From Streptomyces puniciscabiei (GTDB taxonomy: Bacteria; Actinomycetota; Actinomycetes; Streptomycetales; Streptomycetaceae), in assembly GCF_006715785.1 (NCBI RefSeq), contig NZ_VFNX01000007.1, positions 1-64,000 on the forward strand: a DNA stretch of 64,000 nt, written 5' to 3'. How positions within the stretch are numbered: position 1 is the first letter of the stretch; each line of letters begins with the position of its first letter. Positions 35,049 to 44,763 of this stretch are shown here, in pieces. The position numbers and the translations under genes are program-made. The notes below the pieces were generated by a model. It searched no databases and was not told where the DNA came from. It saw only the letters and a program-made list of their open reading frames with translations.

Positions 35049-36445
35049 GCCGGGAACGTGCCGATCTCGTGGTGACCGGGCGCCTCGTCACGCCAACGGG
35101 CGTGCGGCCGGGCGCGGTTGTTGTGTCCGCGGGCCGCATCGGCGCCATCACCGACATCGATGAGGCCCCCCCGGGAGTGCCACGGCTCGATGCCGGTGAC
35201 GCCTACGTCCTGCCCGGGCTGATCGACTCACATGTGCATTTCCGCACGCCGGGCCTGGAGCACAAGGAGGACTGGGAGCACGCCGGCCGGGCCGCCGTGG
35301 CGGGCGGCGTCACCACTGTCATCGACATGCCGAACACGAGGCCTCCGGGCTTGACGCCGGACGCGATAGCGGCGAAGGCCGCGTTGGTGGCGGGGTCATC
35401 GCTGGTCGACTACCGGTTCCATCTGGGTGCCGACCCGGATCGACCCGAACTGCTCGCCGACCTCGACCCCGCGATCGCCACCAGCGCCAAGGTCTTCATG
35501 GCCGGGCATCAGACCGCGCCGACGGTCGTACGGGACCGGGACCAGCTGGAGAGGATCTTCGCCGCCGCCGCTGCCGGCGGCGTGCGGCTGGTGCTGCACG
35601 CCGAGCGGGACACCCTGTTCACGCTGCTCGACGACGCGCGCGGGCGGCTTCGGGACTACGCCGCCTACGAACGCTCACGGCCGCGCAGCGGTGGAATCGC
35701 GGCCGTGGCCGATGTCATCGGGCTTGTGCGCCGGTACGGAACGCAGGCGCACATCCTGCACGTGTCCAGCGCGGAGGAGGTCGACCTGCTCGCGGCCGCG
35801 CACGCCGACGGGCTGCCGCTCACCTTCGAGGTGACCGCGCACCACCTGTCGTTCACCGACCGCGACACGCTGCGGACCGGAGCGCGTACCCGTCTGGCGC
35901 CGGCCATCCGCTCCGCGGCCGACCAGGACCGGCTCTGGGCGGCCTTGCGCTGCGGTGAGGTCGCCACACTGGGCAGTGACCACGCCCCGCACACCATGGC
36001 GGAGAAGCTCCTGCCGATACCGGACGCTCCGCCCGGGATTCCCGGCGTGCAGGAACTCGCCGTCGCCGTCTGGACCGGGATGCGCCGACGGTGGCTCGAC
36101 GAATCCTCCGACGTGGCGATCATGCGACTCGTTGATCACCTGGCGGCCAGGCCGGCAGAGCTTTTCCGCCTGCCGGGGAAGGGCCGCCTGGAGCCGGGCG
36201 CCGACGCGGACATGGCGATCTTCGGCCCGGATGATCAGTGGATGCTTTCCGCGCACGACGTACACGCCAAGTGCGGCTGGTCGGCATATGAGGGATGGAC
36301 GATGGCCGGCAAGGTGCTGACCACGATCAGGGCGGGAGAGGTGGTCTGGAACGCGGGCGACCGGAGCTTCGGCAGCCCCACCGGACGCTGGCTTCCGGCC
36401 GGGATGTCGCGGCGACCGCTCACGACGGAGGGCGCGCGGCCGTGA
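35036..36445 (+). CDS. dihydroorotase/allantoinase-fold amidohydrolase
   Basis: 469 aa from ATG 35036; a start at 35012 lies deep in the upstream gene and has no site. Zinc ligands are recognisable: DSHVHFR (His66, His68), the carboxylatable Lys in ATSAKVFMAG, His in LVLHAERD, His in AHILHVSS, and the catalytic Asp in LGSDHAPH. PGLIDSHVHFRTPG and VIDMPNT are textbook cyclic-amidohydrolase motifs. Family members open or close ureide and imide rings (dihydroorotate, hydantoin, allantoin). As last gene of the operon it likely acts on a ureido, cyclic imide or N-carbamoyl intermediate. Confidence 0.9.
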   Translation: MGELSRERADLVVTGRLVTPTGVRPGAVVVSAGRIGAITDIDEAPPGVPRLDAGDAYVLPGLIDSHVHFRTPGLEHKEDWEHAGRAAVAGGVTTVIDMPNTRPPGLTPDAIAAKAALVAGSSLVDYRFHLGADPDRPELLADLDPAIATSAKVFMAGHQTAPTVVRDRDQLERIFAAAAAGGVRLVLHAERDTLFTLLDDARGRLRDYAAYERSRPRSGGIAAVADVIGLVRRYGTQAHILHVSSAEEVDLLAAAHADGLPLTFEVTAHHLSFTDRDTLRTGARTRLAPAIRSAADQDRLWAALRCGEVATLGSDHAPHTMAEKLLPIPDAPPGIPGVQELAVAVWTGMRRRWLDESSDVAIMRLVDHLAARPAELFRLPGKGRLEPGADADMAIFGPDDQWMLSAHDVHAKCGWSAYEGWTMAGKVLTTIRAGEVVWNAGDRSFGSPTGRWLPAGMSRRPLTTEGARP

Positions 36446-36559
36446 CGCGCACCGTCGAAACCTAGGACGCGGGTCGGCGGTGCGGGACGTGCCCTTGTCC
36501 AGGGGCGGGCTCGGGTGCGCCGCCAGCCCTCCTGCAGGCTGAGCCGGCAGGCCCCGACG

Positions 36560-37400
36560 GGATGAAGACGTGCCGGATTCCTGGACGGTGTTCCAGGCCG
36601 GCGCGGAGGGAAAGGCTGTTGCGGGCGGAGGCGGGCATGGTGATCTCCTGTCCGTCTCCCACCGGCAGCGCGCCGTGGCTCCAGGTCGTCTCCGGCGTCT
36701 TTCCCCGAACTCACGGTCGTTCGAGCGGGTCCAGGACCGGGTGCTCCGGCGGCGCACCCCTTCGGCCGGCAGCATCCTGCGGGACCTGGCTGCGGCCGGC
36801 TCCGATCCCAGCCGCTGTGCCTGAGCAGCCAGTGCGTCCAGGGCCCGCTGCGGCTGACTGGCAGACGACGGCCGTGAGCAGGGCGGCGGCGACGCGGCGG
36901 ACGCGTCCGAACCGGCCGGTCGTCGCGCGAGGTCCCGGGGCACGACGGACCTGCCGGGGTGGCATCAGGACCGTCCGGGACGTGCCTGCGTATCCCACGC
37001 AGGTCATGGTCGCGCCGACACGGCGGTCGCGCACCTCGGTGGGCGGTCGCCTGCCGAGGGCGCGGGTCGGCGACGCACCCCCCGCGAGCGGCTCCTGGGC
37101 GGACTCATCCGCCGCGGCCGACTCGCCGTCCGCCTGCAGCGTGAGCCGGCCCGGTGGTGGCAGTTCGACCAGGCCGGCTGACCCCGGAGCGTTCGGCTTC
37201 GGCGATCCGACGCGTGCGGCCCTGCCGGCCCAGGTCCCCCAAGCCGGCCGGGCCCCAACGGTTGAACCGGTGGAGTCGGCGGCGGACCGTCTTGCGGCTG
37301 CGCCTCAGCTGATCCGCGACGGCAGGCACTCGGTGTCCGGGGTGACGGCAGAACCTGGTGCGGGGTGCGGGATTCCTCTTTCGCCGGGGTGATGTCCTGG
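36560..37400 (-). pseudogene. decayed IS630-family transposase
   Basis: The gap 36446-37558 has no intact gene. On the minus strand the helix-turn-helix of an IS630 transposase is clear at about 37330-37180 (VPAVADQLRRSRKTVRRRLH, then RFNRWGPAGLGDLGRQGRTR). Its continuation is broken over several frames (PPPGRLTLQADGES, GRSQV, RRMLPAEGVRRRSTRSW, DREFGE). The DDE catalytic part is not recognisable. No terminal repeats found. Confidence 0.7.
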
Positions 37401-37558
37401 TGGGGTGGGGGTGGTCCGGCTGCTCGGGGGCGGGTGCTGGCCGTGGTGTTGCGGGCACGGATGATCGAGCCGCTGCCGCCGACAGCAGTGCTCTGGGTGC
37501 CCCCGGCCGACGGCCGGGGAGGGAGTTCGACGACAGGGCCCGGGGTCGCGGGGTGTTC

Positions 37559-38779
37559 CTAGCAGGGGTCCGACGGGCCGGGGGCCGTCGTGGCGCGCAA
37601 CAGGTCGCGTACGAGGGCGATCCGGTGGTCCGCTTCCTGCTCGGACGCGGCGTCGATCACGACATGGCCGTGCCGGCTTCCGGAGTTCCTGATCTCCGGG
37701 ACCGTGTCGCCCGGCGTGAAGGGGAACTTCAGCTCGTGCACGAAGGGAAGCGCGCGGATGTCGTCCAGCCCCTCCACGGACACGAGGCGTCCGGGACGGA
37801 GCTGGAAGAAGGAGACGCACCCCACCCGGTGGGCGGTGTCGACCTGGACCGGTTTGCCGTTGAGCGCGCGGAAGATGGCCGCCTCGATGTCGAACCCGGA
37901 GGCGAGCGCGATGGCCCGATGGATCCGGTCGCCCGGGGCGCGGGTCTGCGACTCGACGATCCTTGGACCGTCCGGCGTCAGGATGACCTCCGTGTGTGCC
38001 GGGCCGAACCGGTAGCCGGTCTCGCCCAGGAACCGGATGACCAGGTCGGCGACCGCCGCCCGATCGGGTTCGGCCAGGGACGCGGGGTGCACGTGCCCGA
38101 TCTCGGTGAAGCCGGGCGGCGGCGTCTTCCGCTTGGCCGTGACGCCCACGAGGTGGTGGGAACCCTGCACGGTCAGCGTCTCGACGCTGAACTCGGGCCC
38201 GCGCAGATACTCCTCGATCAGCACCGGACCCGTATAGCGCTGGCCGGCGAGCTGCTCCTCCCAGTCGTCCATGTCCGGCTCCTCGTGGATGAGCCGTACC
38301 CCGCGGCTGCCGGAGAGAAGGGCCGGCTTGGCCACGACGGGCAGCTCGAACGTCGGCAACAGCGCCCGGGCCTGCCGCGCCGATTCGGCCACGGTGGCCC
38401 GCACCGGCGAGAGACCGCGCTCGCGCAGCAGCTGCCGCATCGCCGTCTTGTCGTTGATGACGCGCAGCGCCTGCGGTGGGTTCGGGGCGAGCCCCAGCGC
38501 GTGCGCCTCCTCGCAGACGGGGAGCTGGGTGTCCTCGTTACCCAGGTGCAGGACATGCGAGACGCCCAGCCGCGTGGCCGTCTCGGCCACCAGCCGGCGC
38601 AGCCCGGCGACGTCCCGGAAGTCGGTGTACAGCAGTTCCTCGGAGTACCGCGCGACCTCGTCCCGGTGGTCCTGCGGGATGCGGTCCGGGTCCCAGATGG
38701 AGAAGACCCGAAAGCCCTCCTCGGTGGCCTTGCGCACGTACGCCCGCCACGGCATCACCATGAGGATCTTGTCTGTCAT
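37559..38779 (-). CDS. ATP-grasp carboxylate-amine ligase (L-amino acid ligase-like), no. 1
   Basis: 406 aa from ATG 38779, with AAGGGAG 9 nt upstream; the frame is open further upstream but that part shadows the MFS gene. The pre-ATP-grasp domain begins MTDKILMVMPWRAYV. ATP-grasp features: VVAKPALLSGSRGVRLI (P-loop-like), LIEEYLRGPEFSVETL (adenine region), AHTEVILTPDGPRIVESQTR (metal ligands). The canonical ExNxR motif reads ESQTR, as in BacD-type dipeptide ligases, where Asn is also replaced. It forms an amide between an acyl phosphate and an amine. Third gene of the minus-strand operon with the regulator and exporter. Confidence 0.88.
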   Translation of the reverse strand: MTDKILMVMPWRAYVRKATEEGFRVFSIWDPDRIPQDHRDEVARYSEELLYTDFRDVAGLRRLVAETATRLGVSHVLHLGNEDTQLPVCEEAHALGLAPNPPQALRVINDKTAMRQLLRERGLSPVRATVAESARQARALLPTFELPVVAKPALLSGSRGVRLIHEEPDMDDWEEQLAGQRYTGPVLIEEYLRGPEFSVETLTVQGSHHLVGVTAKRKTPPPGFTEIGHVHPASLAEPDRAAVADLVIRFLGETGYRFGPAHTEVILTPDGPRIVESQTRAPGDRIHRAIALASGFDIEAAIFRALNGKPVQVDTAHRVGCVSFFQLRPGRLVSVEGLDDIRALPFVHELKFPFTPGDTVPEIRNSGSRHGHVVIDAASEQEADHRIALVRDLLRATTAPGPSDPC

Positions 38780-38826
38780 CGGTGCGCTCCCTTCACTCGT
38801 ACGGCCTGCGGTGGTCCTCATGGCTG

Positions 38827-40110
38827 CTACGCGCTTTCCCGGGCGACGACGGCCTGCGGGGCGGCCGCTGCGCGCGCGTCGCGCTCGCGGAAGAGCGACC
38901 AGTACAGGGCCATCGCGCCGACTCCGAAGAGGCCGAACAGCACGCTCATCCCGACCGCCGGGACCAGTACGCCGACGGCCAGGCAGAGCGAGGCGACGAT
39001 CATCCCCAGTTGTACGTTGATCTGGTACACGGCCATGTACCTGCTCCGGTCCTCGGCGGGCACCAGATCGGCCAGCAGGACCTGACGGATCGGCACCGAC
39101 ATGATCTCGCCGACGGTGAGCACCACCGCGGCCACGAGCAGGAGCCAGGGGGCGTTGCTCGCCCCCCACACCATGTAGCCGGCCGTGAAGAGTGCGATGC
39201 CGCCGAAGATGCGCTGCCGGTCGGACAGGCGGCCGAACAGCCACGCGGCGAACAGCGCCAGGCAGACCACGATGAGGGTGTTCGCCGCCCGCAGGATGCC
39301 CAGCATCTCGACGCCGTTGACGGTCGGCCGCCACGGGCCGGTGTCAAGCAGCTGTTGCCGCCCGAACTCCTTGCTGAGGCGCACGGCGATGTAGTACGAG
39401 ATCTGGATCTCAACGCTGCGGATCAGGAGGGCGGACAGGACCAGCCGGGCGAGGACGCTGTCGCGCAGCGCCGTCATGTAGCCGCCCAGCAGTGTCTTCA
39501 GCCATCCACGGCCCTGCACCTCACCGGCGCGGCCGCGCGGCGCGGTCTCGCTGATCGCGACCAGGGTGACGAGTGCGATGAGGCTCGCCAGCACAGCGGC
39601 GCCGGCAAGGAGGTAGAAGAAGTACCCGCCGAAGGCGAAGCCGCCCGTGAGGGAACCCAGGAGGAACGCCACGTTGATCGACCAGTAGTTGATCGTGTAG
39701 ATCTGCGCACGCGTCTCCGGGGTGGATATGTCCACCATCATCGCGTCGTTGGCGGGTACCGCGATGCCGAAGAGGCTGGTGCTGAGCAGATAGCAGCAGA
39801 AGGTCACGGTTCCCGAGTGCCACCATGGGGAGTTCGCCAGCGCGAGCAGCACGAGGGCCGCGGCGCTGCCGATCTCGCCGAGCAGGAGGGTGGGGCGCCG
39901 GCCGAGGGTGTCGGACATGTGGCCGCCGACGAACGCGCACCCGACGACGGCGACGGCGATCGCGAGGGTCATGAGTCCCGCCGTCGCCGCGCCGTACAGG
40001 TGCGAGAAGTGGATCACCATCAGCGGGGCGAGCATGATGTCCAGGAATTTCCGGACGAACCCGACTCCGATGCGCAGCTTCAAGTTCCGGTGTACGTCGG
40101 CGGTGATCAT
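38827..40110 (-). CDS. MFS transporter, probable product exporter
   Basis: 427 aa from ATG 40110, with GAGG 5 nt upstream. About eleven to twelve hydrophobic helices. Motif A between TM2 and TM3 is GGHMSDTLGRRPTLLLGE, and its second-half copy is FGRLSDRQR. Located between the AraC-type regulator (76 bp upstream) and an ATP-grasp ligase (47 bp downstream) on the same strand. This position suggests export of, and self-protection against, the cluster product. Cytoplasmic membrane. Confidence 0.9.
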   Translation of the reverse strand: MITADVHRNLKLRIGVGFVRKFLDIMLAPLMVIHFSHLYGAATAGLMTLAIAVAVVGCAFVGGHMSDTLGRRPTLLLGEIGSAAALVLLALANSPWWHSGTVTFCCYLLSTSLFGIAVPANDAMMVDISTPETRAQIYTINYWSINVAFLLGSLTGGFAFGGYFFYLLAGAAVLASLIALVTLVAISETAPRGRAGEVQGRGWLKTLLGGYMTALRDSVLARLVLSALLIRSVEIQISYYIAVRLSKEFGRQQLLDTGPWRPTVNGVEMLGILRAANTLIVVCLALFAAWLFGRLSDRQRIFGGIALFTAGYMVWGASNAPWLLLVAAVVLTVGEIMSVPIRQVLLADLVPAEDRSRYMAVYQINVQLGMIVASLCLAVGVLVPAVGMSVLFGLFGVGAMALYWSLFRERDARAAAAPQAVVARESA

Positions 40111-40186
40111 GTATGCCTCGAAATCCTGGGGGGACGGCGAAGGGAGCCGGCATCCGGCTCCGAGGTCGGCCGACCGGACATGCCGT

Positions 40187-41011
40187 TCAGCCGGCCTGGC
40201 CCGCGGCCGGACGGGGAGTGGGAAGCGCACGCAGATCCGGTAGCGCGAGCAGGATCGGGGGATCGGTCGGCCTGCTGGGCCGCAGGCGCATCGATACGCG
40301 AAGTGCCGTAGGGGCGCCGACCCTTACCGCATCGCGCCGGTCCACGAACAGCAGCCGGCGGGTGCGTTGGTCCAGGCCGGTGGCGCGCGCGGCCGCGACG
40401 GCGTGGATGAACCACGTGCCGTGCGGGACGTTCGGCAACACGCAGCGCAACGGGCGGTCGTCGGCCGCCTCGACAATCCTCGCGGCGACTGGCGGGCTCT
40501 GGAGGATGGGGGACGGGAAGATCCCCACGTACACCCGCAGGGCCGGGCACCCGCTGGGAAAGGAAATCGTCACGGCCGCCGTGCCGCGTGGCGAACGCGC
40601 GTTGTTCTTCGGCGGGGCGGGATTGAGTACGGCGCCCTCCCCGAGGTGACGGAACTGGCTCGGTGGCATGCCGACGCTCTGCGTGAAGTAATTCGTGAAC
40701 GACCCCAGGCTCTGATATCCCACCGCGGATGAGATGTCCGTGATCGTCCTCGAGGTGTTGATCAGCAGACGTTTTGCCTGATGGATGCGTACCGCAGAAA
40801 GAAACCGGCCAGGAGTGATGCCGGTGACGTCCCGAAATGTTCGAGCGAAGTGGAAGCGGCTGAGCAGGGCGCACTTGGAGAGCTCGTCCAGCGAGACCGG
40901 CTCGCTGTACCTCTCCCAGATGTACTCGATGGCACGCTCTATGCATTCACGGGTGGCGCCGTCGTGGGCCTCGGGCACTGCTTGGCGTCCGTCTGCTGTC
41001 ACGACCAGCAT
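40187..41011 (-). CDS. AraC-type regulator with N-terminal DNA-binding domain
   Basis: 274 aa; I take ATG 41011 (MLVVTADGRQ), though it lacks a strong ribosome site and in-frame GTGs follow within 36 bases. The two AraC helix-turn-helices are complete near residues 25-125: EPVSLDELSKCALLSRFHFA, RTFRDVTGITPGRFLSAVRI, then TITDISSAVGYQSLGSFTNY. About 150 residues follow, including VRVYVGIFPSP-like beta strands, instead of the usual preceding sensor domain. It is divergent from the CysK-like gene at 41216 and heads the operon with the exporter, so it is the likely cluster-situated regulator. Confidence 0.88.
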   Translation of the reverse strand: MLVVTADGRQAVPEAHDGATRECIERAIEYIWERYSEPVSLDELSKCALLSRFHFARTFRDVTGITPGRFLSAVRIHQAKRLLINTSRTITDISSAVGYQSLGSFTNYFTQSVGMPPSQFRHLGEGAVLNPAPPKNNARSPRGTAAVTISFPSGCPALRVYVGIFPSPILQSPPVAARIVEAADDRPLRCVLPNVPHGTWFIHAVAAARATGLDQRTRRLLFVDRRDAVRVGAPTALRVSMRLRPSRPTDPPILLALPDLRALPTPRPAAGQAG

Positions 41012-41215
41012 TCTGCGCGGCCGTCGTATCGCCCCGGTCGAGCACGGCTCGAGCAGCGCTCGAACCGGGGTGGAACGGCTGCCGCAATCCGGGGTCAGCA
41101 ATATGGGATATGGCTTGGACTTTCCGCCCCGCGCATGCTGTGAACCAATGCGAGGGCCCGTCATCCCCGCTAGCGGAAGCTGCCAGCGTGAACGAGACGG
41201 CGGAGAGGAATTCCA
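41012..41215. promoter_or_regulatory. divergent promoter region of the ATP-grasp cluster
   Basis: The 204-bp gap separates the AraC-type regulator (minus) from the six-gene biosynthetic operon (plus). No gene fits here. AraC binding sites are usually direct repeats, and none could be picked out with confidence. Confidence 0.4.
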
Positions 41216-42262
41216 ATGGACGAGGTCCGGAAGATTTTGGCTCCGGTGGTGGATCAACTGCTGAAGCCTTTCAGCCATGTCGCCGAAGCCGAGCTGCCGA
41301 GCGTGACCGCCATCCATGAACGGTATCCGGGGCTGGCCAGATTTCGTGAGCGTCTCGGGGATACGCCGCTCATCGAGGTCCCGTCGAAGCCCGGCGGCGC
41401 GACCATTCTCGCGAAGTGCGAATGGGGAAACCCGGCGGGCTCGGTCAAGGACCGCGTAGCCTACGCGCTGGTGTGCGAGGCCATCAGACGCCACGGGAAC
41501 CGGCCGGCGGAGGATCTTCGGCTGGTCGAGTACTCGGGTGGGAACCTGGGTCTGGCGCTGTCCTATCTGTGCGCGGAAGCGGAAATCCCCCTGCGTCTGG
41601 TCGTGGCGTCGTTCACGTCGGAGAGCGTGTTGGACACATTGCGGTCCCGCGGGACCGCGGTGGACATCGCTCCGCAGGAGGAGGGCTTCCTCGGCACGAT
41701 CAGGCAGGCGATGCGGATCGCGGACGGAGACGGCTCCTGGCAGCTTCTGTTCCAGCACCTCAACCCCGCCAACCTGACCATGCATCAGGCGACCACGGGC
41801 ACGGAGATCGTACGGCAGCTGAACGGCCGCAAGCCGCACACCTGGGTCGCCGCCATCGGTACGGGCGGGACCCTCATCGGAGTTCTGAACATGCTGCGCA
41901 CCGTCAATCCCGGTGTGCGGGCGGTGGGCGTGACGCCGGCGGAATCCCCGTACGGGCACGGCGGGGCTCCGGCGACTCCCCGGGGACTGTGCGGCACCGG
42001 TGGACTCGGATACGGCCTCAAACAGCCGTTCGTGAAGGCGTACGAGAACGACGTCGCCGCGCACCGCCAGGTCTCCTATCCGGAAGCACTTGAGGGTGCC
42101 GCGGAGTTCTTCAGCCTGACCGGCACGCGCATCGGTACGTCCGCCTCGGCGAACTGGCTGGTCGCGCGCGAGATCGCCGCACAGCTGCCCCCCGACGAGG
42201 TGGTGGTCACCCTGTTCGCCGACGCCGGGAATCCCGAGCAGTGGGAGGCGGTGGGCACATGA
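41216..42262 (+). CDS. PLP-dependent CysK-like enzyme, no. 1 (SbnA-like motif)
   Basis: 348 aa from ATG 41216 (GAGAGGAA upstream). Fold type II PLP enzyme: LGDTPLIEVPS, Schiff-base Lys in NPAGSVKDRVAY, phosphate-cup GTGGTL, C-terminal FADAGN. The substrate loop, TSGNTG in ordinary O-acetylserine sulfhydrylases, is YSGGNLGLALS, closer to the loop of beta-replacement enzymes that use amino-acid nucleophiles, such as SbnA. An extra N-terminal helix region of ~45 residues precedes the fold. It probably joins an activated serine to a non-sulfur nucleophile. First gene of the 41216-47343 operon; its stop overlaps the next start. Confidence 0.87.
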   Translation: MDEVRKILAPVVDQLLKPFSHVAEAELPSVTAIHERYPGLARFRERLGDTPLIEVPSKPGGATILAKCEWGNPAGSVKDRVAYALVCEAIRRHGNRPAEDLRLVEYSGGNLGLALSYLCAEAEIPLRLVVASFTSESVLDTLRSRGTAVDIAPQEEGFLGTIRQAMRIADGDGSWQLLFQHLNPANLTMHQATTGTEIVRQLNGRKPHTWVAAIGTGGTLIGVLNMLRTVNPGVRAVGVTPAESPYGHGGAPATPRGLCGTGGLGYGLKQPFVKAYENDVAAHRQVSYPEALEGAAEFFSLTGTRIGTSASANWLVAREIAAQLPPDEVVVTLFADAGNPEQWEAVGT

Positions 42263-43353
42263 CCACGACACCCACGGGACCACTGGCGAGGCCCGAGCAC
42301 GTCCTGGAGCAGTTCCGGGATCTTGCGGTCGGCCCGACCAGGTTCATGACCGTGTACGCCTGCTACGAGCTCGGGGTCCTGGACCATCTCCGGAAGAACG
42401 ACGGTACCGGGGTGTCGGCCGCGCAGATGGCCGCGGTGGCCGGCATCCGGCCGGACGCCGTCGAGCAACTGCTGCACCTGCTCGTCAAGGAGGACTTCGT
42501 CGTCTACGACGAGAGCACCGGCGGCTACCGGGCCGGCGGCCTCGCCCGCCTCTCCGACGACGAGTTCGCCCGGGCCATGCGCCTGATGACCATGATCAAG
42601 GAGGTCTGCCTCCGGCAGCTCTACCACCTGGCCGACAGCGTGCGGACGGGAACGGTGGTGGGCCTGGAAAAGATCTTCGGGTTCCATGGCAACCTCTACG
42701 AGGCGTGTGCCGAACACGATGAGCTCCGTACCGCATGGTCCGCGATGATGGATCAGACGACGTCCCTCATCGACCCATGGTTCTTCGAGAACGTCGACAT
42801 CGAGCACGGCAGCAGGGTGCTGGACCTGGCGGGGCATACCGGACTGGGCGCGATCCTGACGTGCAAGTACAATCCGGAAAAGAATCTGCAGGTAGCCTGC
42901 TTCGATTTCCCGGAGAAGCGGGATGACGCGCTGGAGAATTTCCGCGCGCACGGTGTCGAGGAATCCTGCTCCTTCATCGGCGGCGATGTGTTCGACGGCC
43001 TCCCCGAAGGCTTCGGAGTTGTCCTGGTGAAGCATTTCCTGGATCAGCTCGGCAAGGAAAACGTATTCCGGGTGCTGCGCGCCGTGTACGAGTGCCTGGA
43101 ACCCGGCGGCCGGATCTACGCCCTGGTCCCGACCTACCCGGAGGACGTGAAGGACTCGAGCCAGGCAGATTTCTTCCCGGCGTATTTCCTCGGCTGCAGC
43201 ACGGCCGAGGGCGGTCCGCAGAAGGTCTCCACCTACAAGCAGTGGATGGAGGAATGCGGTTTCACCGCCATAGAGACGATCACTCACGAGTCGGACCTGC
43301 GGCCGCCCGAGATGATCCATGTGCATAGCATTCTCTGCGGAGTAAAGGAATAG
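42259..43353 (+). CDS. SAM-dependent methyltransferase with dimerisation domain
   Basis: 364 aa from ATG 42259 (ATGA overlap). An N-terminal winged-helix dimerisation domain (FMTVYACYELGVLDHLRKND, IRPDAVEQLLHLLVKEDFVV) is followed by a class I methyltransferase fold. The SAM loop normally reading DxGGGxG is VLDLAGHTGLGAILT; the acidic strand end is FDFPEK; a later region is LEPGGRIYALVP. The family includes acetylserotonin-type O-methyltransferases and C/N-methyltransferases. The catalytic His-Glu pair of O-methyltransferases is not obvious (KHFLDQL is in the expected place). Acceptor unknown. Confidence 0.87.
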   Translation: MTTTPTGPLARPEHVLEQFRDLAVGPTRFMTVYACYELGVLDHLRKNDGTGVSAAQMAAVAGIRPDAVEQLLHLLVKEDFVVYDESTGGYRAGGLARLSDDEFARAMRLMTMIKEVCLRQLYHLADSVRTGTVVGLEKIFGFHGNLYEACAEHDELRTAWSAMMDQTTSLIDPWFFENVDIEHGSRVLDLAGHTGLGAILTCKYNPEKNLQVACFDFPEKRDDALENFRAHGVEESCSFIGGDVFDGLPEGFGVVLVKHFLDQLGKENVFRVLRAVYECLEPGGRIYALVPTYPEDVKDSSQADFFPAYFLGCSTAEGGPQKVSTYKQWMEECGFTAIETITHESDLRPPEMIHVHSILCGVKE

Positions 43354-43356
43354 TCG

Positions 43357-44763
43357 GTGAAAAAGCGCATCCTGCTGGTGCACAGCCGGTCCGGTCCGCC
43401 CCTTGATTTCGCGCTGCCCCGGCTGGCCGCCCGGGCGGAGATCCACGTGCTCGCGTTCCAGCCGCTGCCGGCCGGGACGGAGGAGTACTGCGCCTCGGTC
43501 ATCCCCGCCCACGAGCGGCGGCTGAAGGGGGACGAGCTGGTCGACGCGATCGTGGAGGCGGCCGGCCAGGTCGGTGCGGACGCGCTGTGCGGCCTGTCGG
43601 AGTACACGGTGGTTCCGGTGGCCCTGGCGGCCGACCGGCTGGGCCTTCCCGGCCCGGGTCGGGGGGCGGCGTCATCGCGCGACAAGCGACTGATGCGGGC
43701 CGCGTGGGCGAAGGCCGGGGTGCCGCAACCGGCGTACCGGACGGTGGCTTCGGCGGCGGACCTGCGCCAGGCGTTCCGCGAGTTGCGGCCGCCGCTGTTG
43801 CTGAAGTCGGCGTGGGGCGCCGGCTCGACCGCGCAGCTCGTCATCTCCTCCGAGGAGCAGATCGGGCCGGCGTGGGAGGAGGCGACGTCGGTGATGAGGA
43901 CGGCGGATGCGACGAACGTCCTGATGCTGGAGGTGCCGGGCGCGGAGAACGACTTCCTCGCCGAGGAGATCATCCCGGGGACGACGCGGTCCTGGTGGGA
44001 GGACGGAAGCGGCTACGGTGACTATCTGAGCGTGGAGGGAATAGTCGTCGAGGGTGTGTATCACCCGGTCTGCATCACGTCGAGGCTGCCGACGATCCCG
44101 CCCTTCATGGAGCTGTGCAACATAGCGCCGTGCGAACTCCCGGTACGGCTGCAGCGTGCGATCGAATCGGTGGCTCGCGCCGCGGTCGATGCTCTCGGGC
44201 TGCGGACGTGTGGTACGCACACGGAGATCAAGCTGATGGAGGACGGGGGCCTCGCGCTGGTCGAGTCCGCCGCGCGGTTCGGCGGCGCCACGATCCTCGC
44301 GCAAATAGAGCATGTCTACGGCCTCGATCTGGTCGGGATGCTGGCGGATGCGCTGCTCGGGCTCCCGGCCGGCCCGCCGGATTCCATGCTGACCCAGCAT
44401 GACGCGAAGGGGGCCGCAAGCACGCTGTCCCTCCTCGCCACGAACGCCGCGGGGGACCCGTGGTCGAAGGACCTGGTCTGGGACAGTCGCGTGGTCGATT
44501 GGCAGTCCTTGGTGACTCCCGGCACGAGCATCGAGACCGCGCCGGGACTGACGATCCCGGACGGGACGCCCATGCCGAAATACGAGCCCAGCGGCGGGAA
44601 GATGGGGCTCGGCGGAGTCCTCTACATGACGTCGGCGGATTCCGGGACGCTCGTGCACGACGCGTACGCGGTTCTGAACGGCCTGGAGGATGCGCTGGCG
44701 CAAGGCTGGCATGAGCGGACCGCACCCGTGATTCCGGAAGGAAATGGGGGGTTGAGCACATGA
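43357..44763 (+). CDS. BacD-like ATP-grasp L-amino acid ligase, no. 2
   Basis: 468 aa from GTG 43357, 3 bp after the methyltransferase. ATP-grasp domain includes LLLKSAWGAGSTAQLVIS, LAEEIIPGTTRSWWEDG and the metal-binding region THTEIKLMEDGGLALVESAA followed by RFGG. From memory this closely parallels the bacilysin dipeptide ligase BacD (THTEIKLM ... ESAARFAG), and a C-terminal PGTSIETAPGL also has a BacD counterpart. It should ligate two amino acids through an aminoacyl phosphate. This is the best candidate for the central condensation step. Overlaps the dioxygenase start (ATGA). Confidence 0.9.
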   Translation: MKKRILLVHSRSGPPLDFALPRLAARAEIHVLAFQPLPAGTEEYCASVIPAHERRLKGDELVDAIVEAAGQVGADALCGLSEYTVVPVALAADRLGLPGPGRGAASSRDKRLMRAAWAKAGVPQPAYRTVASAADLRQAFRELRPPLLLKSAWGAGSTAQLVISSEEQIGPAWEEATSVMRTADATNVLMLEVPGAENDFLAEEIIPGTTRSWWEDGSGYGDYLSVEGIVVEGVYHPVCITSRLPTIPPFMELCNIAPCELPVRLQRAIESVARAAVDALGLRTCGTHTEIKLMEDGGLALVESAARFGGATILAQIEHVYGLDLVGMLADALLGLPAGPPDSMLTQHDAKGAASTLSLLATNAAGDPWSKDLVWDSRVVDWQSLVTPGTSIETAPGLTIPDGTPMPKYEPSGGKMGLGGVLYMTSADSGTLVHDAYAVLNGLEDALAQGWHERTAPVIPEGNGGLST

